From NCBI GenBank assembly GCA_028023455.1, contig JAQFVV010000031.1:4879763-4943762 (forward strand): a stretch of DNA of 64,000 bases, read 5' to 3'. Both the position numbers and the translations under genes were made by a program. Origin of the DNA: Epiperipatus broadwayi (taxonomy: Eukaryota > Onychophora > Udeonychophora > Euonychophora > Peripatidae). The stretch's first letter is position 1. Every line of letters begins with the position of its first letter. Positions 47,948 through 60,175 of this stretch are shown in pieces. The notes under the pieces were generated by a model, which did not search any database, was not told where the DNA came from, and saw nothing but the letters and a program-made list of their open reading frames with translations.

Positions 47948-48450
47948 GTGAGTCATAGACAAAAGGGGAAATGGAACATACATTAGAGAGTCAGTAAAAA
48001 TAAAGAAAGAACCGTCTGACCGAGTGTGAATTATCATTGCTAAAAAAAAAAACTCCAAGGGATTTGTAATTGGACTATGAGTTGAGAACAGAAAATTATT
48101 TTGATGTAGGCGATAAGCCTGAATGAATTTTGTAAATAGTATTATATAATTACAACTATATATGTGTGTGATAAACAATTACATTTTGATATTTTGAATT
48201 ATGTTCATTTAATAAAATGTATAGTGGCAATTGTAATTATATTACTTTGTTGTAAATAGTTATCTTAATAAGTCACCAGTATATTCCTGAAAATTTATAC
48301 ATTAGTTACAAATGATTTAAAATAGTATTCGTTAGGGTAGTCGGAGGAATTTGTTTTTAAAAGAGAAAACAAACTTGGGAAAAACTTATTGGTAGGCAGA
48401 GCAAAGTCAGCTAAGTTTTTTTTTTTTTTTTGTGATGACGGAAAGGCGGT
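47948..48450 (+). other. 3' internal region of LTR-B with polypurine tract
   Basis: Non-coding or a very decayed coding remnant; a fragment with sense ESVKIKKEPSDRV (about 47980-48030) hints at lost coding sequence. It ends in a T run and then GACGGAAAGGCGGT before the LTR. Confidence 0.4.
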
Positions 48451-50308
48451 TGTAATGGATGCTTAAAACACCATTACAAAAATTGAAGTTTTATAGGGGT
48501 GAAAAAAATAAAATAAATTTTTATAAGATTTCGTTTGTAAAACTTGACTAAAAGTTTTTTTTTAATGCTTGTACAAATATATATGTATGTACGTGGGAAT
48601 TATATTTTAATACCACAGTTATATTTGGTTTTTAATTTTAATTTTTAAAAAAAGAAAACTAAGATTTTTTTTTATTTATGTAAAAGTAAATAGTATAAAT
48701 AAATTGTTTTTCAGATTTGGGGATTTAGATTGATAAGAATAATTAAAAAGAAAGGAAACAAAGAGAAAAGAATTTTTCATTAGTTAATTCCTAGATCTGT
48801 AAAGAGCAATTTATTTTCGTTAATTAGATAACTATTGTTAGCTAGATGGAGAATTTTATAAATTTTAATTTAAAAAAAAGTTTTGTAATTGGTTCAGATA
48901 TGATTCAGCTATAAAAGGCTTAATCAGGACATTGTATTATCTTTTCACTAACTCTGAGAGATACTTGCACAAACTATTCCTGCCAAAAATACTTGGAAAG
49001 AATGATTCCTGCATATTCTGAAAGCTGATCCAGTAATTATTCTATCTAGAATGAACACTAAACCTCCCATAGGGATATTTTCTTTAACCATGATGTGTTA
49101 AGCTTTTTGCCAGGACAGATTCATGCTTCCTGTGTCACCATTAACTGCCTATGATGCCATAAGAACCCGGTACAAAGAAACCACTACCTGACTCGCCCAA
49201 GCGTACTGTCAGGGAACCAGATTAAAAGACCATATTCAAGAAATCTAGTGCACTAGCATTTAACTAAATTATTAAGGTACCTTAGGTTTTACAATTTAAA
49301 TAATTTTACTGTATCAAATTTGTTTTCTTTTTTTTTAATACAAAAGTGTTTCAAGTTTTATCTTATGTAATTCGGTTTTTGTATGTTTGATATATATATT
49401 TTTTGATGAGTGCTAGTTTCAAACCTATATTGTACATCCCATTTAAGTCTTAGTAAGTAAGGTAGTATAAAGTTATTTGTAATCTCACATTCCTTTTTAT
49501 TACTTAGAGCAGTCTGGATATTACAGACTATTTTAATTAGCTTCTGGCTCATGGCCCATTTTGTCATTAGTCCTACTTATGTCATGAAACTTTATAATAG
49601 ACTATTATTATTAGTTTTATTTCTTCAAGTTTCCAATTCGTTTATTAGGGGCACGTACAATAGTTTTAATCTCTCAATAAGTAGATCGTGAGCTCCTAGC
49701 CTGTCTCACTCAGAGGGAGGTCAATTGATTGAAAGTAATAACTTTCAACACCCATTTTTTTTTGTTGTTGTTAATATTTTGGAAGCTGCCTTCACATTTC
49801 ACCTGTTTAGGCATAAACTCTCATAAATCTTGATTACGGAGATTCAGTCTTATCATAACTATGGGTTATAAGCAGGAAGCTAACAACCCTTGTCTGGCAT
49901 GAGATCACTGTATACTTACTAATTCATCTGCTACTGCCAGTATTTTGCACTCTTTCACACACAGGAAATCACTCTCTAAGCCATATAAAATATTTTAGTT
50001 TAATTTTGACGAATGTGCGAGTAGTACATTTTAAGTGTATTTTAAAGTTTATTATTTAGATTTATGTTTATTTAACCATGCTACTAATAAAATAATTATT
50101 CCCTTTTACTTAGTTGATTTTGTTTTCTGTTGCTACTTTTCCAACTTTCTGAACAAAACATAAGATCTCATTTGCTTGATTGAGCTAGTCCGGTGCATTC
50201 AGGTTCGTATATCCTGTCCACCCTTAAAATAAATGTCTAGTTCCGATTTTCAGACTAGTGGCGCCCTTGTGGTCAGTATATGTGAATCCAAAGCTTTCGT
50301 CTGGTACA
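48451..50308 (+). repeat. 3' LTR of LTR-B
   Basis: It begins TGTAATGGATGCTTAAAACA and ends CTGGTACA. It retains the segments missing from the 5' copy, so it is closer to the ancestral LTR. The minus frame 49358-49567 is not supported as a gene. Confidence 0.88.
48908..48920 (+). promoter_or_regulatory. TATA box of LTR-B (3' LTR)
   Basis: CTATAAAAGGC at 48909-48919 is a strong TATA box in the position expected for an LTR promoter. It is absent from the 5' LTR, where the bases from CTATAAAAGG to TCAG are deleted. Confidence 0.65.
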
Positions 50309-51769
50309 ATATATATATATGTAAACATTTATAAATGGTTATGACCATCATAATCTTAGAGAGAAATAAAGTGAAAGACCAAGTGTTGCTATGCAAAAGC
50401 AATCAAATATAACATTTCCAGGCCATTTTTTCTCTCAAACATGTCCACATATATTACAAACTGTTTTTTCAATCTAATTATTGGACATCTTATAATGCTA
50501 TCTTTTAATCTCTTCTATAGAAGCCTCTTTCTATGTGCAATTGTAATTCTGTATTGTATTCTATTTAGGCAACAATAATATTACACCTCTTTAGAGTATT
50601 TTTGAAGTAATCTTTATGATATAAAAAAGACTTTTTCACTCTTATGAAAGCATGCACAGATTCACAGTAAAATATTTTTGTATTGATATGCTCAATACGA
50701 TAAAAATGTGTTTTATAATAATACAATCAAATATCATCATCACATCCACCTAGTCAAGAAGCATATTAATTGGTCTTATGGTTGTAGTATGTTATTTTTG
50801 AAATATTGCAAAAGATTCTTAAACAAAAAATTTTTAATGCCTTTGAATTATATGGACAGAAGATTCAAATTTCACTTCCCACCAGAAACAAAAATTGAAA
50901 AAATTAGAACTTCATATACAACTGATTTAATTACTAATATTTTGACATACTTGTATATTTTATCTTAGTAAATGCAGCTGTATCATATTGGAATCACTAC
51001 AATATTCAATCCAATAAAATATTTAAAGGGATCCACATTCTCAAACTAATAGCTATCCAATGCAAATTTGGAAGCCTTCTTTCAATTTTGACTGATAAAG
51101 ATCCCTAATTTTCTCCAGGAACCAAAGTTTTTTATAGGTTACATTCAAAACATTACAAATATTTGTATATTATTATCTGAATTGATAAGAATATCATAAT
51201 TATTAACTAACTTCAAATTAGAATTCAAAAAGATTAAATTTTTGTCTTTGCTATATTTTACTTCAAATTTAAAAACCCACTATACAAATATATTCCACAA
51301 CTAAATTGCATTATGAAGTTGTCCACAACTTCCAAAGACCATTAGCATATAAATTAAAGCAAAAAAGGAGTTAGTATATACCCTGTTTAAGACCAATTTT
51401 TTTTTACATATCTCAATAATTTTCTTTCTTTCATATCAACATGAACTTTCTGTATAACGAGAATAAACTTCAATGGATACTTTATTAATTTCACAACTGC
51501 AACAAATGTCTTTTTTAAAACAGAAAAAGCAATATATAAATCAAACTTTTGTTGATGACATTTTTTTCACATTTCTTCAAAAACAAAAATCACATGTATT
51601 GTGCTTTCTGATTTTCTAAAACCATATTATAGAAGCACTCTGAGTAATGTTCTTGAATCTATTTTGGATATAATGAATAACAATAATATTTTATCATAAT
51701 TATTGTGACTCCTTTATTTTTATAAATAATCCCTTTAATTTTTAAGATTAAACAAAGGAGTTTTAAACA
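50309..51769. other. Non-coding AT-rich region
   Basis: No supported gene. The plus frame 50708-50968 has no known domain. A fragment with sense TFVDDIFFTFLQ near 51548 resembles an RT motif C, but no other RT motif is found around it. Confidence 0.4.
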
Positions 51770-52147
51770 ATAGCATTTTGTCACACACTAGTGACACCTA
51801 GTGCAAACTCCAGTAATCAATAGATGCTAGAAAGTTGACCATAATAATCCCTACCCAGTATCTATCTATTCAATACTCCCAGACTAATTTCTAACTTAGG
51901 GCTTTTATCAGTAAGAAGCCTTAGATCTGGTAGCAGTGCACTTGGATCTTTAGATCTAATGCACTTCTTTTTCAGTATATGCATGTACCTTTATCTTTTT
52001 GCTCAATTGTAAAGCCATAAGTTGAAAACTAGTCCAAGTGTACTGGTTAGGTAGGAACTGGATATATATCATTATGCATGACTTTCTGGCATCTATCAAT
52101 TACTAGAGCTTACACTAAGTGGCATTATTGTAAGAAAAATTTGCTAC
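51770..52147 (+). mobile_element. MITE family M1, copy 1
   Basis: A 378-bp unit with terminal inverted repeats of about 60 bp (left ATAGCATTTTGTCACACACT..., right ...TAAGAAAAATTTGCTAC); the best-matching inner part is AGTAATCAATAGATGC mirrored by GCATCTATCAATTACT. The body matches copy 2 (55872-56244) in the opposite orientation. No coding sequence. Confidence 0.78.
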
Positions 52148-52572
52148 TGTTTTAACAACTTGTGTACACCTAAGAATAGATAACTATGTCAGTTCTAGTG
52201 GTTTAAAGTAGTTTTAACTTCATTAATCCAAATACTTTTAATTAAATTTAAATAAACCATCAGGATAAACATTAGTCATTTGAACTATTCATATCACTAT
52301 TCATGAGATAATCAGAATATTCTTTACATCTTATAATTATATGGTGGACTACTTCCATCAACTAGTTTGTTAAATACTTTTTGTTTAAAAATCAAACTTT
52401 ATTTATACTTTTTTAAATGTAATCAAATATTCATAATAGCATACAAATTACTATATTAAACAATATTTATAACAAATTATTTATTTATCAAGTGCCATAT
52501 TTTATTTGCAACAATCATTAGGGAATCACCTCTCTACACATGCATTGTATGAATTTATAATGCTTGAGGAAT

Positions 52573-52720
52573 ACTCTCATTTTCTAAACACAAGATAAAG
52601 TCTTTGAAATGATAAGTTGAAGCCATCTTAACTTTTTTACCTAAATGTATATGTATAGACAAATCTTGAGCATTTAGAAATGAGAGTGAAGTGACTGTTA
52701 TATTAAGCAATGTTTTGAGT
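52573..52720. repeat. Diverged copy of the 44728-44957 repeat
   Basis: AATACTCTCATTTTCTAAAC, then ACAAGATAAAGTCTTTG and ACCTAAATGTATATGTATAG correspond to the 44728-44820 sequence. No coding sequence. Confidence 0.6.
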
Positions 52721-55059
52721 AGTAATATTCTTTTTTTCTTCAGATATTATTAGTCTGACCAATGATAATGCTAGCATGGTAACCAAACCAATGAACTTTA
52801 GATTCATGAATGTTTACAAAATAATATAGTTGGTTATAAAATCATTATGAGTTTGATTCCAATGCTTGTATTAATATTAATCAAGCCATCAATGAAAATA
52901 GAACATTCCCATTTAATATGTGATGTTTTGTACTAAACTATGTGCTATTATTAACAGCTGAATGTAATTGTGAGTATAAATAAAATTTGACTAAAGATAT
53001 TTAATAATTAAACTAGATGACAGAAATAGTTCAACATAATAATTACCAATAAAATATACTCATCACAAACTTTCTGACAAATACTCTCAACACCATTTAT
53101 TCAAAATGTCATTGTTATCATATAAAGAATTTGCTACAATTCATTTATTATAATACATTCAACGTTCCAGAAAAAGATTTAAAATACTTTGGTTTTAATC
53201 CATCAATCATTTAGTCAGTTATTGAACTTCTACCTTGGAAATATTTATATTTTATATATTGTAATAGCATGTATGTGGGTGTGGTTGGTGGATGCACATC
53301 ATCAAGTATAAATTGTCCCTTTCATAAAACTTTGTCTGTGCACCTTATCATCATTAATTATATTTCATAAACAATATTCACCAACATCTTTTTACTATCT
53401 GTATGCTCTATTTATGCCAAGGTTAGATCTTCAAACACTATCACTTTTGGACAACAAATCTAAGCATCTGAATATTAGGATGTATTTTGGATTACAGATT
53501 TATACACTATGTAATTTCATAAAAATGTATGATTATCCAGTCACATGATTTATTTACATATCTCTATATTTATTATCTTTGGAAAGATACAAGTAAGCAC
53601 ATATATAAGTGTGTTAAGTCCAGCTTTTATTAATATATTAAAGAGAAGATAAGCAAAAAATTTTCTTTATTAAGTAAAACTAATAATTTATTATGGTAAA
53701 TAAAATAATAATACCAACAACAAAATATTAATAAAACCCAATATATGAAATTACACATATTTGAATAGAACAATCATATTACCCTGATTTCTCCAATTAA
53801 ACTTATCTATATTTAATTAAGGAAAATTATAGGAAGATCCTATTTATTATATTTGCATGTTGCCTACATGTTATAAAACAATCAATCAATAAACACTTGG
53901 TTATAGCATCACTTGTAAACTATGTGATATAATTTTATGCCAATGACCTACTAAATATATATATATAAATTATAGAATAAATATTATTTCTCTGTTCTTG
54001 ATGATAATTTAATTTTTCAAAACTGATAAGGATATATATTAATAAATGTAGTATATGGATCATAAATGTTTTACACATAATACATTGTGACTTGCTTTAT
54101 AAAGACTATTTAGAAAATATATCCAAGTGTATATTATATATGCACTCTGTGAATAAAGATATCCGAGTACCATATTACTTTTAAAATTTTCTCATCAAGA
54201 ATTAAAAAACAATCAATACAGTTTTTTGCAGAATTCAATCCTAATCACAATCTCAATATAAACAATAAAGTAATATAATTGCTGATGCTTTCATTATTTA
54301 GTACTGGATAATAACTTTTTACAATCCTTATCATAAAATCATTAAATTAATATATCTTATCTTGCATGACTCAACAAAATGTTTATTAATATTTATTAAA
54401 TCCTTATAGATATTCAAATCACTTGTGGAACAACAAATAATTATAATAATTAAAGAATATTTTATATAAAAAGTAATTAAAAAAAAGTAAAATATAAAAG
54501 GATGAAGACAAACATGAAAGTAAGCAAGAAGTAAATTACAAAATAAAATATTTTTATTATATTATTTTTGTAAATTCTTTGTAGATTCCTTATAAACATA
54601 TATTTGTATATATATTTTATAGGACTAATCTTTGACAATGACCATATAATTAATATGATTAAAATGTTGGAGAAAAACTGAAATGAAAAATGGTTTATAA
54701 AAGAAACCAAGATTTGAAAAGAAATAGCGTGTTAATTTTTTTTTTTTTTTAAATAGTGAAAATATTGGGCCATATTTGAAAAGAAAATGATAAAATATTT
54801 ATTACGTAGGATTAATTTTATTAAAATTTATTTATTTTAATATATTTGGATATTTGATGTCTTTTATTAATATATTGCTTATTTAATAAACTACCTAAGT
54901 TTTCTTTGCTTGTGTTGGGCTTGAGTTCTTTCTAGTTGACTTATTTCTCATTGCTATTAAAGACCTAGCCAAATATAAGGCACGATATCATAATCACAAG
55001 AAAATGCTTGCATTTAATTGAAAAAAAAAAAACAATGATTTGCAGTAAATATATAGGGT
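52721..55059. other. Non-coding AT-rich region
   Basis: No gene, RNA or repeat family recognised. The minus frame 54477-54710 is a low-complexity Phe/Ile-rich translation from T/A runs. Confidence 0.5.
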
Positions 55060-55643
55060 TAGATCCGCACTTACGACTGTGCCAATGTTATATCTGCAAG
55101 TCATACTATGCGGTCAGCAAATAACGTTATACAATTCCCACGCTGTTCTTTTCCAACGAGTGCTCTCCAACAAATCGATTTGCAACGAATGCTCTCCAAT
55201 GAATTGGTCTGCAATGAATGCTCTCCAACAAATTGGTCTGCAACGAATGCTCTCCAACGAATTGGTCTGCAATGAATGCTCTCCAACGAATTGGTCTGCA
55301 ACAAATCTCTCCAACGAATTGGTCTGCAACGAAGCTCTCCAACGAATGCTCTGAATATCTCCACTGCAGTCTCTTTCAGCTACACCCGTGAACTACATTT
55401 CCACTGGGCGCTGGTCATTAACCGCCAGCACTAACGCGAGATATCTCTATTCAAAAACTACTAGACGTCTACTCCAATACTGCTTACTCAACACTGCCTG
55501 CTCAACTGCTCTCTATTACATTGAGTAGTTGTTACCCAGTCTTCTTATTGCTCTCTGGTAACTGCAACAATCGATCAATGCTCTGTTCAATATGGTAACG
55601 TCTCTTATCTAGAAATATTTGTAATCAGCAAATATTTCTTACA
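55060..55643 (-). repeat. Likely solo LTR containing a minisatellite
   Basis: Read on the minus strand it starts TGTAAGAAATATTTGC at 55643, with AAATATTTCT mirroring the start, the same hairpin-like beginning as the other LTRs here. The stretch is more G+C-rich than its surroundings. No internal element sequence is attached. The far end is not well defined. Confidence 0.35.
55150..55350 (-). repeat. 30-bp minisatellite, about seven copies
   Basis: The unit reads GAATGCTCTCCAACGAATTG followed by GTCTGCAAC. Copies differ by single changes and two are shortened by a few bases. Several overlapping minus frames (55101-55364, 55114-55329, 55127-55342) with repeated DQFVGEHSLQTNSLE-type peptides are by-products of a repeat whose length is a multiple of three. 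Confidence 0.9.
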
Positions 55644-55871
55644 ATTGTCGATCGCCATTACGTCAATGCCTTAATTAAATTCCACAGTTATCAGCGCGCG
55701 ATCTAAAACAACCTCTCGAATAAATTCTAGTTTTTTCTGGAGTGCACAAACAGGTCTGCCATTTTACAAAACACTACATATAGAGAGAATATATTTCAAG
55801 TTATGACACTATATCATTACTTTTTATTCATATGGTCACCACTTACAATGTTTACACAAGCTGTTTAAAAA

Positions 55872-56244
55872 GTAGCAAACTTTCTGTACAGTAATACCAC
55901 CCAGTGCCAATGACACCAAAATGTATAAACACTGAACTGGATTCAGATTCTATATGATCATAAAAGTGAAAGAGTTTGGTTTGAAAACATTATTGTGTTT
56001 TCATCTTGGCTTTATAGCTTTATAGTTAACTAAATAGATAAAAAGTGGCTGCTGGAGGGTTGCATTAGATCATAAGATCTATGTGCAATGCTCTCAGATC
56101 GAAGGCTCCTCACTGGTAAAAACCACAAATTAGAAACTAATCTAGGAATATTGGATGAGTATGCACTAGATAGGGATTTTATGCACAACCTTTTTGCATC
56201 CGATGATTACTGAAGCTTGCACTACTGTATGGCGAGTTTGCTAC
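55872..56244 (-). mobile_element. MITE family M1, copy 2
   Basis: GTAGCAAACT at the left is mirrored by AGTTTGCTAC at the right, with TACAGTA mirrored further in. In reverse complement the body follows copy 1 (51770-52147): AGTAATCATCGGATGC, AAATCCCTATC, AGATTAGTTTCTAA, GAGCCTTCGATCTG and TGATCTAATGCA all have counterparts. Flanks TTTAAAAA and TTTAATTT could be a diverged 8-bp target duplication, which would suit a hAT-type element. Confidence 0.75.
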
Positions 56245-56939
56245 TGTTTAATTTTTATTGCTAATCAATAGATTAAAATTATTAAAGACTGAAAATGATT
56301 GCCAGTAACTAACAATATTGTATTTTTTTTTTTTAAATCGATATTGGTAGTTGTAACTTCCGCACCAGGTACGAGTTTATATTGGTATACATATACGTAA
56401 ATGAAACTGTATATATTATTACGTATATGAGTGTATTTTTTTTATGTGCACTCCAATACTAAATAATCATATTAAGAGAAATATATTAAAATATAATAGA
56501 TACAATTTTCTATTTAATTCGACCTCACGTATTTTTTTTTATTAGTATTCCCATCGTAAATACGTGTGATATTGCCGTTAAAAAAAAAAAAAAACTAAGA
56601 TAAGTGAAACGTATTTTAAATACGAATATTCATTTCAAACAAATTTTGTTTCAAATTAAGCAGCTGGTCGGCCGGGTTCGCTTCCCGGTCAACGCATTTG
56701 ACATATAAAAAAAAATAAAAAAATTTTTAAATAAAAAATGGGTAAACAATATAACGTCTTTGTTTTCCCCATTTAAAATATAAAAACTTTTGGTTTCACA
56801 CGCATTTAATGGATGTGTGTGCGTGCATTTAAAATGTGTACACTACAATAAAATATTTTAAAATATCATCTACACAGTTTTCGTTTCAAAAATAGTTCAT
56901 AACTTTCAAGGAGTTTGCTATTAACTGAAAGGAGACCCT
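56245..56939. other. AT-rich spacer with a tRNA-like B box
   Basis: No gene. GGGTTCGCTTCCCGG at 56674-56688 fits a Pol III B box inside a closed TpsiC-like stem-loop. AAGCAGCTGGTCGG just before it resembles an A box with the intervening tRNA part missing. Probably a fragment of a tRNA-derived SINE. Confidence 0.45.
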
Positions 56940-57224
56940 TTGATTCCTCTTGGAGGCCTTAAAGGAACCGAGCAGGGCAAATTCCTAATGTCCACTCCAT
57001 ACGTTCTTGTCGTTGCAGCTGTTATTACTATGTGATTATTCATATAGTATACGAACATGGATGGGCTGCTCACCAACACGCATTAGCTAGCGTGGTGAGT
57101 TTATTGGCTTTTTACCTCTGAGTTTAAGATGAAGAAACAAATGGTCTTTCTTCTCATTTGCCTGATAAGGCAGAATGAATGTTTGTGAAAATGATAAATA
57201 TTTTTCTAATACATATATACAATT
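56940..57224 (+). other. Probable 5' untranslated region of the RTE-like LINE
   Basis: A G+C-richer stretch directly upstream of the LINE coding frame. It has no repeat partner in the window. The LINE 5' end is not precisely defined. Confidence 0.35.
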
Positions 57225-58517
57225 ATGACAGACAAAAATAAATCATGGCCCTTATTCCCAGGAGGCTGTAAAGTCACCAACCAAGGCAGCGTTTGGTGGC
57301 TGAAGATGGAGGGTGCTAATAATTCCCTAATTGCAGACCCAGGCTGCCATTTGATGATGACTTTTTATTTAGGTACTTACAACTGCAGATCACTTTCAAG
57401 TGAAGGAAGATTGCAAGAATTAGAAGAAGAACTGTCTTATATTAAATGGGACATTATTGGACTTTGTGAAATTAAAAGAAAAGGTGAAGAAACAATTGAT
57501 TTAAAAAGTGGACATGTACTCTATTATAAAGACACAAATATTGGAAATACAAGTGGAGTAGGATTCATTATAAATAAAATGTGGAAAAACAACATTGTGG
57601 AAATTGATGGTGTATCAGACAGAATGGCAAGATTAGTAATACAACTTAATAGCAGATACCAAATGCAGATAATTCAGGTTTATGCCCCAACAAGTTCTCA
57701 TAGTGATGAAGTAGTAGAAGATTTTTATATGGATGTACAAAAGGATTTTGATCAGAGTAAACAACATTTTAAAATTGTTATGGGAGACTTTAATGCTAGA
57801 ATTGGTAAACAAATGAAAGATGAAAGTGATGTAGGTAATTTTGGTTATGATAATAGAAATAAGAGAGGACATAGACTAGTGGAGTTTGCTGAAAAAGAAA
57901 AACTTTATATTATGAATTCTTTTTTTGAGAAAAATGTTAAAAGGAAATGGACATAGAAGCATCCCAATGAAGGTACAGCAGAATTGGATTATATTTTGAC
58001 TAACAGAAAATACATATTTCAAGATTGTAATGTTTTTAATAAATTTAATAGAGGAAGTGATCATCGATTGGTAAGATGTAAGATATGAGTTAATGCAAAA
58101 CTAGAGAGACAAAAATTATTAAGAAAAACAAATTTTACAGTTGATATTACTAATCTTCAGAAACATTCTAATGAATTTAAATTGGAACTTATAAATCGGT
58201 TTCAAGTATTAGTAGATTTTGAACATGATTCAGATTTGAATGAAATTAATGTGAAAATAACTGATACACTTTTAAAAACTGCAACAAATATAGCTGGTAG
58301 AAAAAAGCAGCAATTGGCCAATAAAATTTCTACTGAGACTAGAGAATTTATGAAGGAAAGAAGGAGTATGAAGATATACAAAAATGATGCATTAAAAAGG
58401 ATTGAGTATCTCGAATTTTGTAAAATGGTACGGAAAAGAGTTGAAAATGATATAAGAAAGTATAACTGTGAACTAGCAAGGAAAGCTGTAGAAGAAAATA
58501 AAGTCTCAAGAATGTAA
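57225..58517 (+). pseudogene. Endonuclease region of the RTE-like LINE
   Basis: The same frame runs through 57225-58517 with stops only at 57954 (TAG) and 58086 (TGA). AP-endonuclease motifs are in order: LGTYNCRSL (Asn at residue 53), GLCEIKR (catalytic Glu, codon 57468-57470), QVYAPT, VMGDFNARIG (Asp 57786, Asn 57792), then after the TAG LDYIL and RGSDHRLVR (catalytic SDH, 58056-58064). This domain nicks target DNA for target-primed reverse transcription. The TAG follows KRKW-T, where relatives usually have Trp. The sense before residue 45 (FPGGCKVTNQG...) is the N-terminal extension, and the true start could be later. The last 110 codons (58182-58517) are the Lys-rich linker to the RT. Confidence 0.9.
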
Positions 58518-60140
58518 AACAACATTTTGGTATTGGTAGGAAATTTATATCTGCAATAAGAAAAAAAGATGGAATTATTACTAAAAAGAGAAAGGATATC
58601 ATGAAATGGATAGAAATCTTTTATCAAGAATTATATAGTAATAAAGAACAAGTACTTCCTATATCTATTACATCTTCTGAATTGCCCATAATTTTAAATG
58701 AAGTGAAACATGCAATTAAATGTATGAAGAAAAGGAAGGCTCCAGGTAATGATGGAATTATATTAAAAGAAGCAGGTGAAGAAATAGAAAATTTTTTAGC
58801 GAAGTTATATACCAAATGTCTAAATGATAAAGTTGTACCAGATGATTAGAAGAATGCAGTAATAATATTAATATTTAAAAAGGTGATAAAAAAGATATTA
58901 CAAATTACAGACCTATCAGCTTTTTATCAGTTTTATACAAAAAATTTTCCAAGATAATTACAACTCGTCTACAGAGAACATTGGATTTCCACCAACCAAG
59001 AGAACAAGCTGGATTTAAAAGTGATTTTAGTACAGTAGATCATATCCAGGTATTGAGAGAAGTTATAGAAAAGACAAATGAATATGAGTTGCCATTATGT
59101 TTTGGATTTGTAGATTATGAAAAGGCATTTGATTCTATAAACATTTCTTCAGTGATTAAAGCATTGGATCATCAAGGTATAGATCCAGGATATTGTCATA
59201 TTTTAAAGAATATTTATAAAAATGCAACAGCAACAATTAGATTACATAATAATACTGTAAAAGTCAATATTGAGAAAGGTGTAAGACAAGATGACTCCAT
59301 ATCTCCAAAACTTCTTACAGCAGTGTTGCAAGAAGTATTTTGTGGATTAAAATGGGAAACTAAAGGAGTAAAAGTAAATGGAGATTATTTAAGTCATTTA
59401 GATTTTGCAGATGATATGGTTGTTTTTGCAAATAAGGCTTCAGAGCTGCAGGAAATGTTGCAGGAGTTATCAGATGAAAGTAAGAAAGTAGGACTAAAGA
59501 TAAATGTTAAAAAGACTAAAGTAATGTTTAATCGATTTGCTGAAAATATGAAAATAAGGATTCATTATGATGAATTAGAAGAAGTTAACAGTTACAAATA
59601 CCTTGGTCAGATTATTAATAGGGATGGAAACATAATGGATAAAATTAATCATAGAATTAAACTTGGTTGGAGTGCTTTTGGTAGAAATAACTTATGCCTA
59701 TGTGTTTGAAAAGGAAGTTTTTTAACAAATGTGTTTTACCAGTTCTTACTTATGGATCTGAGACTTGGACACTTAATAGAAAAGCAATACAGAGATCCAG
59801 ACCACTCAAAGAAGTATGGAGAGATGCATGTTGGGAGTAACAAGAAGAGATCGAAAACGCAATGTATGGGTAAGAGAACAAACAGGTGTTACTGACCTCA
59901 TTGAAAAAATTAAAAGATTGAAGTGGAGTTGGGCTGAACATATTGCTAGAAGAGATGATAATAGATGGACAATTGAAATCTTAAACCGGATTCCAAGAGA
60001 TTTAAAAGACCCAGAAAGAGACCACATGTGAGATGGATGGATGAAATAAGAAAGTGTGCAGGAGTGATGTGGAGAAGAGAAGCTAAACATCAGAGAAGAT
60101 GGATTAAAATTGGAAAAACCTTCATCCTGCAGTGGATTGA
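58518..60140 (+). pseudogene. Reverse transcriptase region of the RTE-like LINE
   Basis: After a frameshift at about 58515, RT sense continues: MKKRKAPGNDGI (about 58720-58760), then across a TAG at 58847 and another frameshift to NYRPISFLSVLYK. The long open segment 58981-59709 holds FVDYEKAFDSI (motif A Asp at 59113), GVRQDDSISPKL (motif B; relatives have RQGD), LDFADDMVVF (FADD at 59404-59415) and YKYLGQII. C-terminal sense in other frames gives LTYGSETWTL, MLGVTRRDRKRN, WAEHIARRDDNRW and RWMDEIRK, all typical of the RTE/BovB clade. At least three frameshifts make it inactive. Confidence 0.92.
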
Positions 60141-60149
60141 TAATGGTTG

Positions 60150-60172
60150 ATAATTATGATGATGATGATGAT
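60150..60172 (+). repeat. (TGA)n tail of the RTE-like LINE
   Basis: GATAATTATGATGATGATGA follows the end of the coding sense by a few bases. RTE elements typically end in a short simple repeat rather than poly(A), so this marks the 3' end of the insertion. Confidence 0.75.
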
Positions 60173-60175
60173 ACC

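Larger units (their letters stand above)
44972..50308 (+). mobile_element. LTR-B: non-autonomous LTR retrotransposon
   Basis: Two long direct repeats (44972-46732 and 48451-50308) flank 1.7 kb that encodes only a gag-like coiled-coil protein. No protease, RT or integrase sequence is seen, so the element must have depended on another element. It has a tRNA-primer-like site after the 5' LTR and a purine-rich stretch (GACGGAAAGGCGG) before the 3' LTR. TA repeats lie on both outer sides. Confidence 0.85.
57225..60175 (+). mobile_element. RTE/BovB-like non-LTR retrotransposon
   Basis: A single coding region with an N-terminal AP-type endonuclease and a C-terminal RT, ending in a short 3' region with a (TGA)n tail, as is usual in the RTE clade. 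Stops and frameshifts interrupt it. No target-site duplication could be fixed by eye. Confidence 0.88.

Noticed and set aside
51540-51590. VDDIFF-like RT motif C
   Set aside because: No other RT motif is found within 1.5 kb on this strand, and the surroundings are full of stops in all frames.
55101-55364. Overlapping minus frames of 71-87 codons as repeat proteins
   Set aside because: All are by-products of a 30-bp minisatellite; several frames are open at once.
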